Source: Firmicutes bacterium UBA2116
GTDB taxonomy: Bacteria > Bacillota > Clostridia > Tissierellales > Sedimentibacteraceae
DNA length: 64,000 nucleotides
Assembly: GCA_002331025.1 (NCBI GenBank)
Contig: DCYG01000016.1
Location: 1-64,000 of the forward strand
Direction of reading: 5' to 3'
Shown here: positions 43,752 through 52,175 of the stretch, piece after piece
Layout: each line of letters starts with the position of its first letter
Position numbering within the stretch: position 1 is the first letter of the stretch
Translations under genes and position numbers: made by a program
The notes under the pieces: model-generated
The model's database searches: none
What the model was told of the DNA's origin: nothing
Seen by the model: only the letters and a program-made list of their open reading frames with translations

Positions 43752-45242
43752 ATGGAAAGAATCAGATGTGAATTACTAAAAAATAAAATTATGAGTGCTG
43801 AAAAAGCAGCTGATTTGATTATGAATAACTGCCTTGTGGGGACATCGGGATTTACACCTGCGGGATATCCCAAAGCTGTGCCAATGGCTTTGGCTGAAAG
43901 AGCCGATAAAGGCGATAAAATACAAATCGATCTTTTTACAGGAGCTTCGGTAGGTTATGAATTAGACGGACTTTTATCTGAAAAAGGAATAATAAGAAGA
44001 AGATATCCTTACCAAACAAATAATAATTTAAGAAATTCCATAAATAACGGCAGTGTAAAATATAATGATATGCATTTAAGCAATTCTGCACAATACTTAA
44101 AAAACGGATTTTTAGGCAAGCTGGATTTTGCTATAATAGAAGCGGTTGCAATAACTGAAGATGGAGGTATTGTTCCAAGTACATCTGTTGGAAATTCAAA
44201 TGTTATTGTTGAGTGTGCCGATAAAGTGATCGTTGAAATTAATGTATCGCAGCCGGCAGAGCTTGAAGGGATACATGATATTTACGCAATTAATAAACCT
44301 CCTTTTTCAGAACATATACCAATTAAAAATGCATCCGATAAAATAGGAACAACCTATATACCTTGCGACCCTGAAAAAATAGCAGCTATTGTTGTTACAG
44401 ATATAGAAGATACAACAAATTCTATCGCGCCTGTTGATGAAATATCTGAAAAGATGGCTGAAAATTTAATATCATTTCTGAAATCAGAGGTTAAGTGCGG
44501 CAGATTGCCTAAAAATTTGCTGCCGTTGCAATCAGGTGTAGGGAGCGTTGCTAATGCTGTTTTGGGAGGACTGCGTTATTCGGAATTTGAAAATTTGGAC
44601 TTTTACTCTGAAGTTTTTCAGGATTCTGCATTAGATTTGCTTGAAAGCGGAAAACTTAGAATAGCTTCGGCGGCATCATTAACAATATCGCCTGAAAGAA
44701 TAAAATATTTTTTAAATAATATTTCCAAATATAAGGATAAAATTATACTCCGACCACAAGAGATCAGTAATAATCCGGAGATAATAAGGAGACTGGGTGT
44801 TATATCAATAAACACCGCAATAGAGGTTGATATTTATGGTAATGTAAATTCAACTCACATTATGGGCAGCAAGATGATGAACGGAATCGGCGGTTCAGGT
44901 GATTTTGCCCGCAATGCTTATATTTCCGTTTTTACGACACCATCAACCGCACTAAAAGGAAAAATTTCATCTATCGTACCATTTGTATCACACGTTGATC
45001 ATTCAGAGCATGATGTTATGGTTATAGTTACGGAAAATGGTGTGGCGGATTTAAGAGGGCTTTCTCCTAAAGAAAGAGCAGAACTAATAATAGACAATTG
45101 CGCCCACAACGATTACAAGGAAATGCTGAGGGACTATTACAGCAGGGCTTCTCAGGCTGCTAAAGGTGCTCATACACCTCATTTGTTAGGCGAGGCGCTT
45201 TCCTGGCATGAAAGATATATACAAACCGGAACTATGATATAA
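43752..45242 (+). CDS. Acetyl-CoA hydrolase/CoA-transferase family enzyme (Cat1/Ach1 type)
   Basis: This 496-residue enzyme of the AcetylCoA_hydro family has AADLIMNNCLVGTSGFTPAG at the start, YSEVFQDSALDLLESG with the catalytic Glu region, and GIGGSGDFARNAYIS with the GxGGxxD oxyanion motif. Members move CoA between succinyl-, propionyl- or butyryl-CoA and acetate. With the B12 mutase and epimerase nearby, a succinyl-CoA or propionyl-CoA:acetate CoA-transferase is plausible. AGGGAGA precedes the ATG. It lies behind a terminator and may have read-through or its own promoter. Confidence 0.88.
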   Translation: MERIRCELLKNKIMSAEKAADLIMNNCLVGTSGFTPAGYPKAVPMALAERADKGDKIQIDLFTGASVGYELDGLLSEKGIIRRRYPYQTNNNLRNSINNGSVKYNDMHLSNSAQYLKNGFLGKLDFAIIEAVAITEDGGIVPSTSVGNSNVIVECADKVIVEINVSQPAELEGIHDIYAINKPPFSEHIPIKNASDKIGTTYIPCDPEKIAAIVVTDIEDTTNSIAPVDEISEKMAENLISFLKSEVKCGRLPKNLLPLQSGVGSVANAVLGGLRYSEFENLDFYSEVFQDSALDLLESGKLRIASAASLTISPERIKYFLNNISKYKDKIILRPQEISNNPEIIRRLGVISINTAIEVDIYGNVNSTHIMGSKMMNGIGGSGDFARNAYISVFTTPSTALKGKISSIVPFVSHVDHSEHDVMVIVTENGVADLRGLSPKERAELIIDNCAHNDYKEMLRDYYSRASQAAKGAHTPHLLGEALSWHERYIQTGTMI

Positions 45243-45250
45243 ATTATAAA

Positions 45251-45277
45251 AATGTCATCCTTGCGGATGACATTAAT
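45251..45277 (+). terminator. Terminator after the CoA-transferase
   Basis: A 10-bp stem AATGTCATCC / GGATGACATT with a 4-base loop is followed by AATTTATTT. The stem sequence resembles the ends of the family A repeats. Confidence 0.7.
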
Positions 45278-45296
45278 TTATTTACAATATTATTGA

Positions 45297-45689
45297 TTAC
45301 AGCAGGTTATAAATTCCCAAAGTTTTTAAATGATCCAATTTTGATTCCATTATATCATTTAAATCTAAATTAAGTGCTGAGCACATTGATGCTAAGTAAA
45401 ATATCAATTCACCCATTTCTTCTTCAATTTTTTCTCTACATTTTGAACACAATTCTCCCTCAATATGATTTTCTAAATCAAGTTGATTTTCTTCAAGAGT
45501 TTTGTTTTGAGAAAATAGTTGTTTTGTAGCATGTATCTCAATGCAGCCGCAATGTGTAGCAGATTTAAAAACTGCTCTGTTGAGCATGGATGTTTGTTCG
45601 TCTAATTTTGTTACTACGTCTAAAATACTTTTATTTAACAACTGTAAATTAGCAGTCAGATTTTGAAATTCATTACAATCACACGACAT
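45297..45689 (-). CDS. Unrecognised Cys-containing protein with MazG-like C-terminus
   Basis: This 130-residue protein begins MSCDCNEFQNLT and has a helical middle. It contains Cys pairs THCGC and LCSKC, then a C-terminal helix KIEEEMGELIFYLASM of the E-E-x-x-E-L kind seen in MazG-like nucleotide pyrophosphohydrolases. The full MazG fold is not certain. AAAGGAG precedes the ATG at 45689; the longer frame has no site. It is convergent with the CoA-transferase gene. Confidence 0.65.
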   Translation of the reverse strand: MSCDCNEFQNLTANLQLLNKSILDVVTKLDEQTSMLNRAVFKSATHCGCIEIHATKQLFSQNKTLEENQLDLENHIEGELCSKCREKIEEEMGELIFYLASMCSALNLDLNDIMESKLDHLKTLGIYNLL

Positions 45690-45848
45690 TAATTTTCCAA
45701 CTCCTTTCTTTATTAAAATTATACTTAAAGACAAGCTGCAATGTCAAATACTTTATTAATACATTTTATAAACAAACTCTTTACTATTTAGCATAAAATT
45801 AGTTAAGAAGAATAAATATATAAAGAAGTTTAATTTAGGGGGATGTTT

Positions 45849-46286
45849 ATGAAAAGGATTATAACCATTGTTGCGATTATAGTATTTATAGCTGCTCTTT
45901 TATTCTTTTTTAGATATATTAGAGGAAGGGATGCAGAAACTGTAGGCTTCGACAGTATAAAACCAGAGGATATGCCAAGACAAATAACTGAAGTATTACC
46001 AAATTACAGAATGAAGGAAAAAGCTTTGGTAGCTAAGGTAAATGATGAAATTTATGTTGTTGTTACAAGAGGAGAAAAAAATACCGCAGGCTACGAGGTT
46101 GAAATAGATAAATTAACATTGACAGAAGAAAACGGTGAAAAGATATTAACTGTTTATGCAGAATATACCGACCCTAAGCCGGGAGATGTAACTGCACAAA
46201 TTTTGACATATCCATTCGCAGTTGTCAGAACAGACTTGGAAGAACTGCCGCAAAAGGTTATTTTAGAAAAACAATACAAGAATTAG
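45849..46286 (+). CDS. PrcB C-terminal-like membrane-anchored protein
   Basis: This 145-residue protein has an N-terminal membrane anchor (about 4-22) and then a beta-rich domain. The segments EIYVVVTRGEKNTAGYEVEI and VTAQILTYPFAVVRTD fit the PrcB_C pattern (protease-complex-associated). It is probably located on the outer face of the membrane. The ATG at 45849 is preferred to 45843 by spacing from AGGGGGA. Function is unknown. Confidence 0.65.
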   Translation: MKRIITIVAIIVFIAALLFFFRYIRGRDAETVGFDSIKPEDMPRQITEVLPNYRMKEKALVAKVNDEIYVVVTRGEKNTAGYEVEIDKLTLTEENGEKILTVYAEYTDPKPGDVTAQILTYPFAVVRTDLEELPQKVILEKQYKN

Positions 46287-46326
46287 CAATAGATAAGCAA
46301 TGGATTGTCTATTGATGAACGATAGT
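46286..46326. repeat. Repeat family B run
   Basis: TTAGCAATAGATAAGCAATG and GATTGTCTATTG, then GATGAACGATAG, start at the stop codon. They are of the same composition as the runs near 24424, 28462 and 52081. Confidence 0.55.
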
Positions 46327-46334
46327 TACATAAA

Positions 46335-46371
46335 GAGAGAAGGTGCCGCTGTTGCCGGCACCCTTTCTCCT
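46335..46371. terminator. Terminator hairpin between convergent genes
   Basis: GAGAAGG-GTGCCG pairs with CGGCAC-CCTTTCTC, with one bulge. It lies between the PrcB-like and the flavoprotein genes. Confidence 0.65.
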
Positions 46372-46403
46372 TATGTTTCAATATTCAATATATAGTTAAA
46401 AGC

Positions 46404-48311
46404 TTATTTAACAACATTTTGTCCGGCAATACGACCGAATACGATTACGTCGGTTATGGCATTTCCTCCAAGCCTGTTTGCACCGTGTACACCGCCTGTA
46501 ACCTCTCCGGCTGCAAACAATCCGGGTATTATATTCCCGTTAGTGTCTAACACCTCGCATTTTGTTGTAACCTGAATGCCTCCCATTGTGTGGTGAACCA
46601 TAGGACCGGTCAATCCCGCATAGAAAGGACCTGCTCCGAATTCCTTATCAAATACAGTTCTGCCGAATGGATCATTTCCTGTTCTCAATGAATTATTGAA
46701 TTGATCTACAGATGCCTGAAGGTTTTCAGCAGGTACGTTTATCATTTCCGCAAGCTCTGCTATTGTATCTGCCTTCCAAGTATAGCCGTTTCCTACTCTT
46801 TCATCAACATTTGTTCCTATAGTTGTCATTCCATCTTTAATTGTGTTTGCATCAGATATAATATACAGCTGTGCGTCTGTTTGCTCTAAAACCGCCTTTG
46901 AAAGCTCATCACGTCTGCCGTCTTCATGTACGAATCGGTTGCCCTCTTTATTAATATAGAACTGATTTTCAATATACGGAGTAACTACACCCGGTCCGTA
47001 AGTAGGGATAAGCTGAATCCATTCCATATCGACTAGGTTTGCACCTATCGCTTCTGCCATAACAATCCCATCACCTGTTGCAAACGGTCCGTTGGTTGTA
47101 TTTACCGATTCATCCAGTGTAGCCCAATGGTTGTTATATTTTTGTCTCATTTCTACATTGGCCCCAAAGCCGCCCGTCGCTATTATAACTCCCTTGTTTG
47201 CTGTTATTTCAAAGGGTTGTCCGTCTGTAGCAGTTCCTTTGACGCCTGTACATCTACCGTCAGTCATTATTAGTTCCTCAGCTTTACTGTTCAGCATTAT
47301 TTCCGCACCTTGTTCTTTTGCGTAATTAGCCTGAGGAAGTACGAAAGATGCCCCTTTTGTTCCGAGATCTGTTGTAGGTGTATGGCTTCTTTTCCATGTT
47401 GCACCAACTGCAGCTTGAATCTGCTCAATCCATTTTGCTCCCAAGCCTTCAAGGAATTTTATTGCTTCAGGACCATTTTCACCTAATATATCAACCTTTT
47501 CAGTTTCTGCCACAAAATCACCGTCAATATATGTCTGTAATTTGTGAAGTGACGGCGAGTCAAACAGGTAGTTGGCACCTGATGCCTTGTATTCGCCAAT
47601 CTCCTGCTTCAATGTATCGAGCCATACTTTCATTGTTTCATTTTTGGGCTCAACAGCCAATATTTTTTCAATCGTTTTTAGCTCTGCCTCAGACATAGTC
47701 TGTTGTTTCTGTCTTTCAGGATCGGATGCATTCAGTGCGCTTCCTGCAAGCAATGTGTTTCCTCCAACGGAGCTTTGTTTATCTATAACAATTACACTTG
47801 CTCCTGCATCTATGGCTTCAACTGCTGCTGACATTCCGGCTCCGCCTGAGCCAATTATAACTACATCAGCTTCTTTTTTAATAACATCTGTGGATGCTGC
47901 TTTCTTTTCCACTGCCTTTGATATTGCTTCCTCTGTTGCTCCTGCCGAAATCAAAGCAGATTTGACTGCATCTATTATCCCGTTGCTTGTAAGAGTACAG
48001 CCCGATATAGCATCTACTGCCACAGATTGATTTTCAATTATATTATTCGGTATTGTGTTAAGGGCCGGATCGCTTATGCCGGCGCTTTCCTTGTGTTCAA
48101 GCATATTAATCTTTAAAATCTCATTGTCACTTACCTCAACTTCAACCTTAATTACTCCTCCAAAGCCCTGACCTTCGCCGGTATACTTTCCTGCTTTAAA
48201 CAGTGTATTTTCACTTGCATCTCCATTTGGAGCATCTGTGCTGTTTGTGCACCCTGTCATCAATGAAAATAACATTAAAACAGTTAATAAAATCGATAAA
48301 TACTTCTTCAT
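46404..48311 (-). CDS. Flavocytochrome c-type reductase lipoprotein (FMN-binding plus FAD domains)
   Basis: This 635-residue protein has a lipobox signal (LMTGC, cleaved before Cys21). An FMN-binding domain (about 40-120) has the flavinylation motif SGCTLTS. A FAD/fumarate reductase domain follows: VVIIGSGGAGMSAAVEA, then GGRRDELSK-like and HHTMGGIQVT, with the final GANRLGGNAITDVIVFGR. Such membrane-anchored reductases take electrons from the membrane side and reduce fumarate, urocanate or acrylate-type acceptors. It has no heme motif. A TetR gene lies just upstream on the same strand with a palindrome between them. The substrate is unknown. Confidence 0.9.
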   Translation of the reverse strand: MKKYLSILLTVLMLFSLMTGCTNSTDAPNGDASENTLFKAGKYTGEGQGFGGVIKVEVEVSDNEILKINMLEHKESAGISDPALNTIPNNIIENQSVAVDAISGCTLTSNGIIDAVKSALISAGATEEAISKAVEKKAASTDVIKKEADVVIIGSGGAGMSAAVEAIDAGASVIVIDKQSSVGGNTLLAGSALNASDPERQKQQTMSEAELKTIEKILAVEPKNETMKVWLDTLKQEIGEYKASGANYLFDSPSLHKLQTYIDGDFVAETEKVDILGENGPEAIKFLEGLGAKWIEQIQAAVGATWKRSHTPTTDLGTKGASFVLPQANYAKEQGAEIMLNSKAEELIMTDGRCTGVKGTATDGQPFEITANKGVIIATGGFGANVEMRQKYNNHWATLDESVNTTNGPFATGDGIVMAEAIGANLVDMEWIQLIPTYGPGVVTPYIENQFYINKEGNRFVHEDGRRDELSKAVLEQTDAQLYIISDANTIKDGMTTIGTNVDERVGNGYTWKADTIAELAEMINVPAENLQASVDQFNNSLRTGNDPFGRTVFDKEFGAGPFYAGLTGPMVHHTMGGIQVTTKCEVLDTNGNIIPGLFAAGEVTGGVHGANRLGGNAITDVIVFGRIAGQNVVK

Positions 48312-48330
48312 TTTACTCTCCCATCATAAT

Positions 48331-48376
48331 TAATCTAACATGTTTGTCTAACGTGTTCGTCAAACGTGTTAGATTA
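48331..48376. promoter_or_regulatory. Operator-like palindrome for the TetR regulator
   Basis: TAATCTAACATGTTTG (48331-48346) and CAAACGTGTTAGATTA (48361-48376) are reverse complements with one mismatch. A third half-site TCTAACGTGTTCG lies between. The element is 20 bases upstream of the flavoprotein start codon, where a repressor would block transcription. Confidence 0.72.
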
Positions 48377-48455
48377 ATTATATTATTAACAAACACTTAT
48401 GTCAATGATATTTTTATAACAAAGTCTTTTTCTTATATATTTTTTTCAAAGCCGT

Positions 48456-48490
48456 ATAAAAAAACCCGCTCATTGATATTGAACGGGTCT
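48456..48490 (-). terminator. Terminator at the 3' end of the TetR gene
   Basis: On the minus strand ACCCG-TTCA pairs with TGA-GCGGGT, followed by T7. It overlaps the last codons of the TetR gene. Confidence 0.7.
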
Positions 48491-49081
48491 TAGAGCAAAG
48501 CTCTCTATGCAGCTTTCTACTACACGTATTATTCCGGGATCGGACAATACTGATTTGTCTCCGGAGAAGTATTGTATGGGTAGTCCGGACATAATACCCA
48601 ATATCAGCGATCTCATTTCATAAGCTGAAAAATCATTTGTTATTGTTCCTTTTTCCTGTCCGCTTTTAATTATATTTTCAATCAGCATGGGTACTGTATT
48701 TACCCTGAACTCTGACCATCTGTCGGATTCGTCAATCATAATCTGGTAATACCGCTTATATATTTTAAATACTCTGCTGTTCCCATATTCCAACTGCTTT
48801 TTCACAATAAGCTTCAAAGCATCAATTTCGTTTATTCCGCGCAATTCTTTTTCATAATAATTTTCAAAAAAGTTGACGTATCTGATATACCTGTCGAGAA
48901 GCAAATCATTTTTCGATGAAAAATAATGATAAAACGTTCCAACTGTTATACCTACCTCAGTACATATATCTCTCACGGTCATGCTGTCGAATCCGATTTC
49001 TTCAACCATTTTATCAACGGCTGTTCTTATTGCTTCTATGGTAGCATTATCGTGTTCTCTCACAACTATTTGTCTTTTCAT
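48470..49081 (-). CDS. TetR/AcrR-family transcription regulator
   Basis: This 203-residue protein has an N-terminal helix-turn-helix: VRDICTEVGITVGTFYHYFS with SKNDLLLDRYI, the TetR signature. A C-terminal helical ligand domain of about 140 residues follows. It lies upstream of the flavoprotein gene in the same direction, with an operator-like palindrome in between, so it likely controls that gene. The inducer is unknown. Confidence 0.9.
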   Translation of the reverse strand: MKRQIVVREHDNATIEAIRTAVDKMVEEIGFDSMTVRDICTEVGITVGTFYHYFSSKNDLLLDRYIRYVNFFENYYEKELRGINEIDALKLIVKKQLEYGNSRVFKIYKRYYQIMIDESDRWSEFRVNTVPMLIENIIKSGQEKGTITNDFSAYEMRSLILGIMSGLPIQYFSGDKSVLSDPGIIRVVESCIESFALRPVQYQ

Positions 49082-49354
49082 TTTATTCCTCTTTAGTTTA
49101 CTATTTTTTATGTTCAGGTGCAGAATTAAATAAATAATTAAATTATTAATTCATTCCTATTTTATACAATTTAACATTTTTTGTAAACAGTTAATAATAT
49201 TTTCGCAGTCAAGGTTGATTATTCTTTACAATATTTTTAGGTAAAGCCAAAAATAAACATTTCATTTTTAGTGAAAATAAAGTAAAATATTATAGTAATA
49301 GTTGAAATTTTGTCAGATTATGTTATTATATAAGTATTAAGAGGTGAAAATGCT

Positions 49355-50050
49355 TTGATTGAATTTAATAATGTCACAAAAGTATATAAAAATGAATTTA
49401 CTGCAGTTAAAAATATTAACTTAAAAATAGAAAAAGGCGAATTTTTGTTTATAGTCGGAAAAAGCGGTGCGGGAAAGAGTACCTTGATAAAGCTATTGCT
49501 GAGAGAAATAAATCCTACCGAAGGAATCATTACTTATAATAATCAAAATATCACTAAAATCAGAAAAAGAAACATAGCGGAATACAGAAGAAACATCGGA
49601 TTTATTTTTCAGGACTACAGATTGCTGCCTAAATTAACGGTATATGAGAATGTTGCCTTTGCAATGGAAATGATTTGCTGTAACGCTAAAAACATCAGAA
49701 GAGAAGTACCGTTGGTACTTAGCATGGTAGGATTAAGCGATAAGGCAAAATATTATCCGGACGAGCTGTCCGGCGGAGAGCAGCAGAGAGTTGCCATAGC
49801 CCGCGCGGTAATAAACAAGCCGGAAACAATTATAGCGGATGAACCGACAGGTAATCTGGACCAGGAAACATCTAAAGAGATAATGAAAATCCTCACTGAA
49901 ATTAATAAAAGAGGCACAGCAGTTATAATGGCAACCCACGACAGAGAGATAGTCAATCAATATCAAAAGAGAGTTATCGAATTGAAACAAGGTGTCATTA
50001 TAAGGGATATGAAAACAGGGGGATACAGTAATGACAATAAAAAAGCTTAA
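49355..50050 (+). CDS. ftsE: Cell division ATP-binding protein FtsE (TTG start)
   Basis: This 231-residue ABC ATPase has Walker A VGKSGAGKSTLI, signature LSGGEQQR, Walker B TIIADEPTGNLD and the H-loop ATHD. It begins NNVTKVYKN. FtsE energises FtsX to regulate peptidoglycan hydrolases at the septum. GAGGTG lies 8 bases before the TTG. It overlaps ftsX by 20 bases. The M23 hydrolase two genes later is the probable target. Confidence 0.93.
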   Translation: MIEFNNVTKVYKNEFTAVKNINLKIEKGEFLFIVGKSGAGKSTLIKLLLREINPTEGIITYNNQNITKIRKRNIAEYRRNIGFIFQDYRLLPKLTVYENVAFAMEMICCNAKNIRREVPLVLSMVGLSDKAKYYPDELSGGEQQRVAIARAVINKPETIIADEPTGNLDQETSKEIMKILTEINKRGTAVIMATHDREIVNQYQKRVIELKQGVIIRDMKTGGYSNDNKKA

Positions 50051-50936
50051 TTATATTTTAAGACAAGCATTTAAAAGCTTATGGCGTAACCGAATGATGG
50101 GACTTGCTTCAATCGGTTCTGTAACCGCCGTTTTGATAATACTTGGCTTTATTTTAATTATCGTTCTCAATGTAAACAATATTGCCTTGGCAACTAAGGA
50201 AAGCTTTGATGAAATAGCGGTATACATTAGCGATGACGTGGAAGAAGCTCAAATTGAACAGTTAGGGAAGTCCTTTAAAGAAATAGACGGTGTCATGGGA
50301 GTTGCCTTTCAAACCAAGGAATACGCCCTTGAAAGGTTAAAGGAGGATTGGGGAGCGGATGCGTGGATGCTTGAAAGCTTAAGAAAGAATCCCTTACCCA
50401 ATACCTATATAGTTCAATTGACGGACGTGCAATATTCTGATTATGTTAAGAGTAAAATTGAAACGTTTGACGGAGTTGAGCAAGCACAATATTACAAGGA
50501 TGCTGTCAACAGCCTGATAAGAATTTCTGATTTCGTAAAAAAAGGCGGGGCGGGAATTATCATAATATTGCTTTTGATAAGCGTATTTATAATTTCCAAC
50601 ACCATCAAAATTACAGTCCTTAACAGACAAAAGGAAATTGAGTTAATGCAGTATATCGGAGCTACGAACGGTTATGTAAGGGGACCGTTACTGATTGAAG
50701 GTTTAATTCTCGGGTTGATTGGCTCAATCGTAGCAATAGTTATAATATTCTTCAGCTATAATTATTTAATTAAATATTTAGCGGGAGGGTATGTCGCTAT
50801 AGTGACAGGCATGGCTGGATATATGGTTGGAGTGGATATGATTTTAAATGATTTGATAATCATATTCCTTACTATAGGAATCGGCATAGGAATTTTGGGA
50901 AGCCTGATTTCTTTGAAAAAATTCTTAAGTGTATAG
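50031..50936 (+). CDS. ftsX: Cell division permease-like protein FtsX
   Basis: This 301-residue protein has four membrane segments and a large extracytoplasmic loop after helix 1. WRNRMMGLASIGSVTAVLI at the start and the last two helices (LILGLIGSIVAIVIIFF, LIIIFLTIGIGIGILG) match FtsX. It partners FtsE and, by its loop, the downstream hydrolase. It overlaps ftsE. Confidence 0.94.
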   Translation: MTIKKLNYILRQAFKSLWRNRMMGLASIGSVTAVLIILGFILIIVLNVNNIALATKESFDEIAVYISDDVEEAQIEQLGKSFKEIDGVMGVAFQTKEYALERLKEDWGADAWMLESLRKNPLPNTYIVQLTDVQYSDYVKSKIETFDGVEQAQYYKDAVNSLIRISDFVKKGGAGIIIILLLISVFIISNTIKITVLNRQKEIELMQYIGATNGYVRGPLLIEGLILGLIGSIVAIVIIFFSYNYLIKYLAGGYVAIVTGMAGYMVGVDMILNDLIIIFLTIGIGIGILGSLISLKKFLSV

Positions 50937-50946
50937 GAGAGGGGTT

Positions 50947-52080
50947 ATGTTCAGGAAAAGCGTTGTATTTATTTTAGTAATTATGAGTATATTAACTGCT
51001 TTCCCGGCAGCGGCAGGGGGAAGCATTGCAAGCATGCAGCAAAAGCAGAAGGAACTGCAAAATCAGATTAATGAAATCCGTAAAAAAGCAGAGGAACTTA
51101 AAGGTCAGCAAAAAAGCGTGCAGCAGGAAATTGATGCTTTAGACGGTGAAATCAGAGCCTTAGCTTTAGAAGTTGAAAGATATGAGCTTCAGAAAGAAGA
51201 AATAAACATGAAAATTTCTGAGTCAGAGCAGAAAATTGAGCAGCTGAATAAGGACATAGACAACAACAATACTATTTTAGAAGATAGATTGAGAGTAATG
51301 TATAAAAACGGAACAGCAGGGTATATGGAAGTAATACTTAATGCAGAAAATTTAGTTGATGCATTGACAAGAATGGATATGATTCAACTGATAATACAAA
51401 GTGATGTGGAGCTTTTAAAAAGCATAACCGAGCAAAAGGGTCAGGTAGAAGCACTAAAGGAACAACAGGAAATTGAAAGATTGGAATTGACTGCAGTTAT
51501 TAACAGTCTTAATGCTAAGCATAATGAAATAACAGTTGCATCCCGTTCCAAAGAAATATATATGAGCAGCCTGCAAAAAGACATTAAAGAAATGGAAAGA
51601 CAGCAGTCTGCAATGGACGAGCAGTCAAAGCAAATCGAAAGAGATATTTTGGCCGCACAAAGAGCGGTTGAATATGCCGGCGGAGAACTCCTGTGGCCGT
51701 TACCCGGCTATTATACCATTACATCCCATTTCGGAGGAAGAGCTGACCCGATTACGGGAGTATGGTCAAGTCACGGAGGAACAGATATCAGAGCACCTTA
51801 CGGAACACCTATATTGTCTGCAAACGATGGTGTTGTAATATTCTCAGGCTGGCATTATTCATACGGCAACTACGTTATTGTAGACCACGGCGGTGGAATA
51901 GCAACATTGTATGCACATGCTTCCAAGCTGCTGGTAAGCAAAGGAGACCCGGTATTAAAAGGAGATCCGGTTGCTCTGGTAGGTTCAACAGGATATTCTA
52001 CAGGAAACCACCTGCACTTAGAAGTCAGAGTCAACGGTGTGAGAAAAGATGCAGAGACTTACTACACTAAAAAACAATAG
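50947..52080 (+). CDS. Coiled-coil M23 peptidoglycan hydrolase, FtsEX partner
   Basis: This protein of about 377 residues has a signal peptide (about 1-22), a long coiled coil (about 28-245) and a C-terminal LytM/M23 domain (about 255-377). The domain contains SHGGTDIRAPYGTP (HxxxD zinc ligands), TLYAHASKL and GNHLHLEVR (HxH). The architecture is that of PcsB/CwlO and EnvC, hydrolases activated by FtsEX through the coiled coil. Its zinc ligands look complete, so it could be an active enzyme. AGGAGAGGGG precedes the ATG at 50947. Confidence 0.92.
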   Translation: MFRKSVVFILVIMSILTAFPAAAGGSIASMQQKQKELQNQINEIRKKAEELKGQQKSVQQEIDALDGEIRALALEVERYELQKEEINMKISESEQKIEQLNKDIDNNNTILEDRLRVMYKNGTAGYMEVILNAENLVDALTRMDMIQLIIQSDVELLKSITEQKGQVEALKEQQEIERLELTAVINSLNAKHNEITVASRSKEIYMSSLQKDIKEMERQQSAMDEQSKQIERDILAAQRAVEYAGGELLWPLPGYYTITSHFGGRADPITGVWSSHGGTDIRAPYGTPILSANDGVVIFSGWHYSYGNYVIVDHGGGIATLYAHASKLLVSKGDPVLKGDPVALVGSTGYSTGNHLHLEVRVNGVRKDAETYYTKKQ

Positions 52081-52175
52081 AAGAACAATTGTTATAGAGG
52101 GATGCGAAGCATCCCTGTTTTTATGCAATTATTCACCTATCGTTCATCCATTGTTCTCCAATTGTTCATCTATTG
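52081..52175. repeat. Repeat family B run with enclosed terminator
   Basis: GAACAATTGTTATAG before and TCGTTCATCCATTGTTCTCC, AATTGTTCATCTATTG after surround a terminator (52097-52122). The units are 10-12 bases long and imperfect. Confidence 0.65.
52097..52122 (+). terminator. Terminator after the M23 gene
   Basis: An 8-bp stem AGGGATGC / GCATCCCT with a 3-base loop is followed by GTTTTT. Confidence 0.9.

Noticed and set aside
47572..48030. A 152-codon plus-strand frame inside the flavoprotein gene
   Set aside because: It is a shadow of the strongly conserved FMN/FAD protein on the other strand, with no binding site or recognisable motif.
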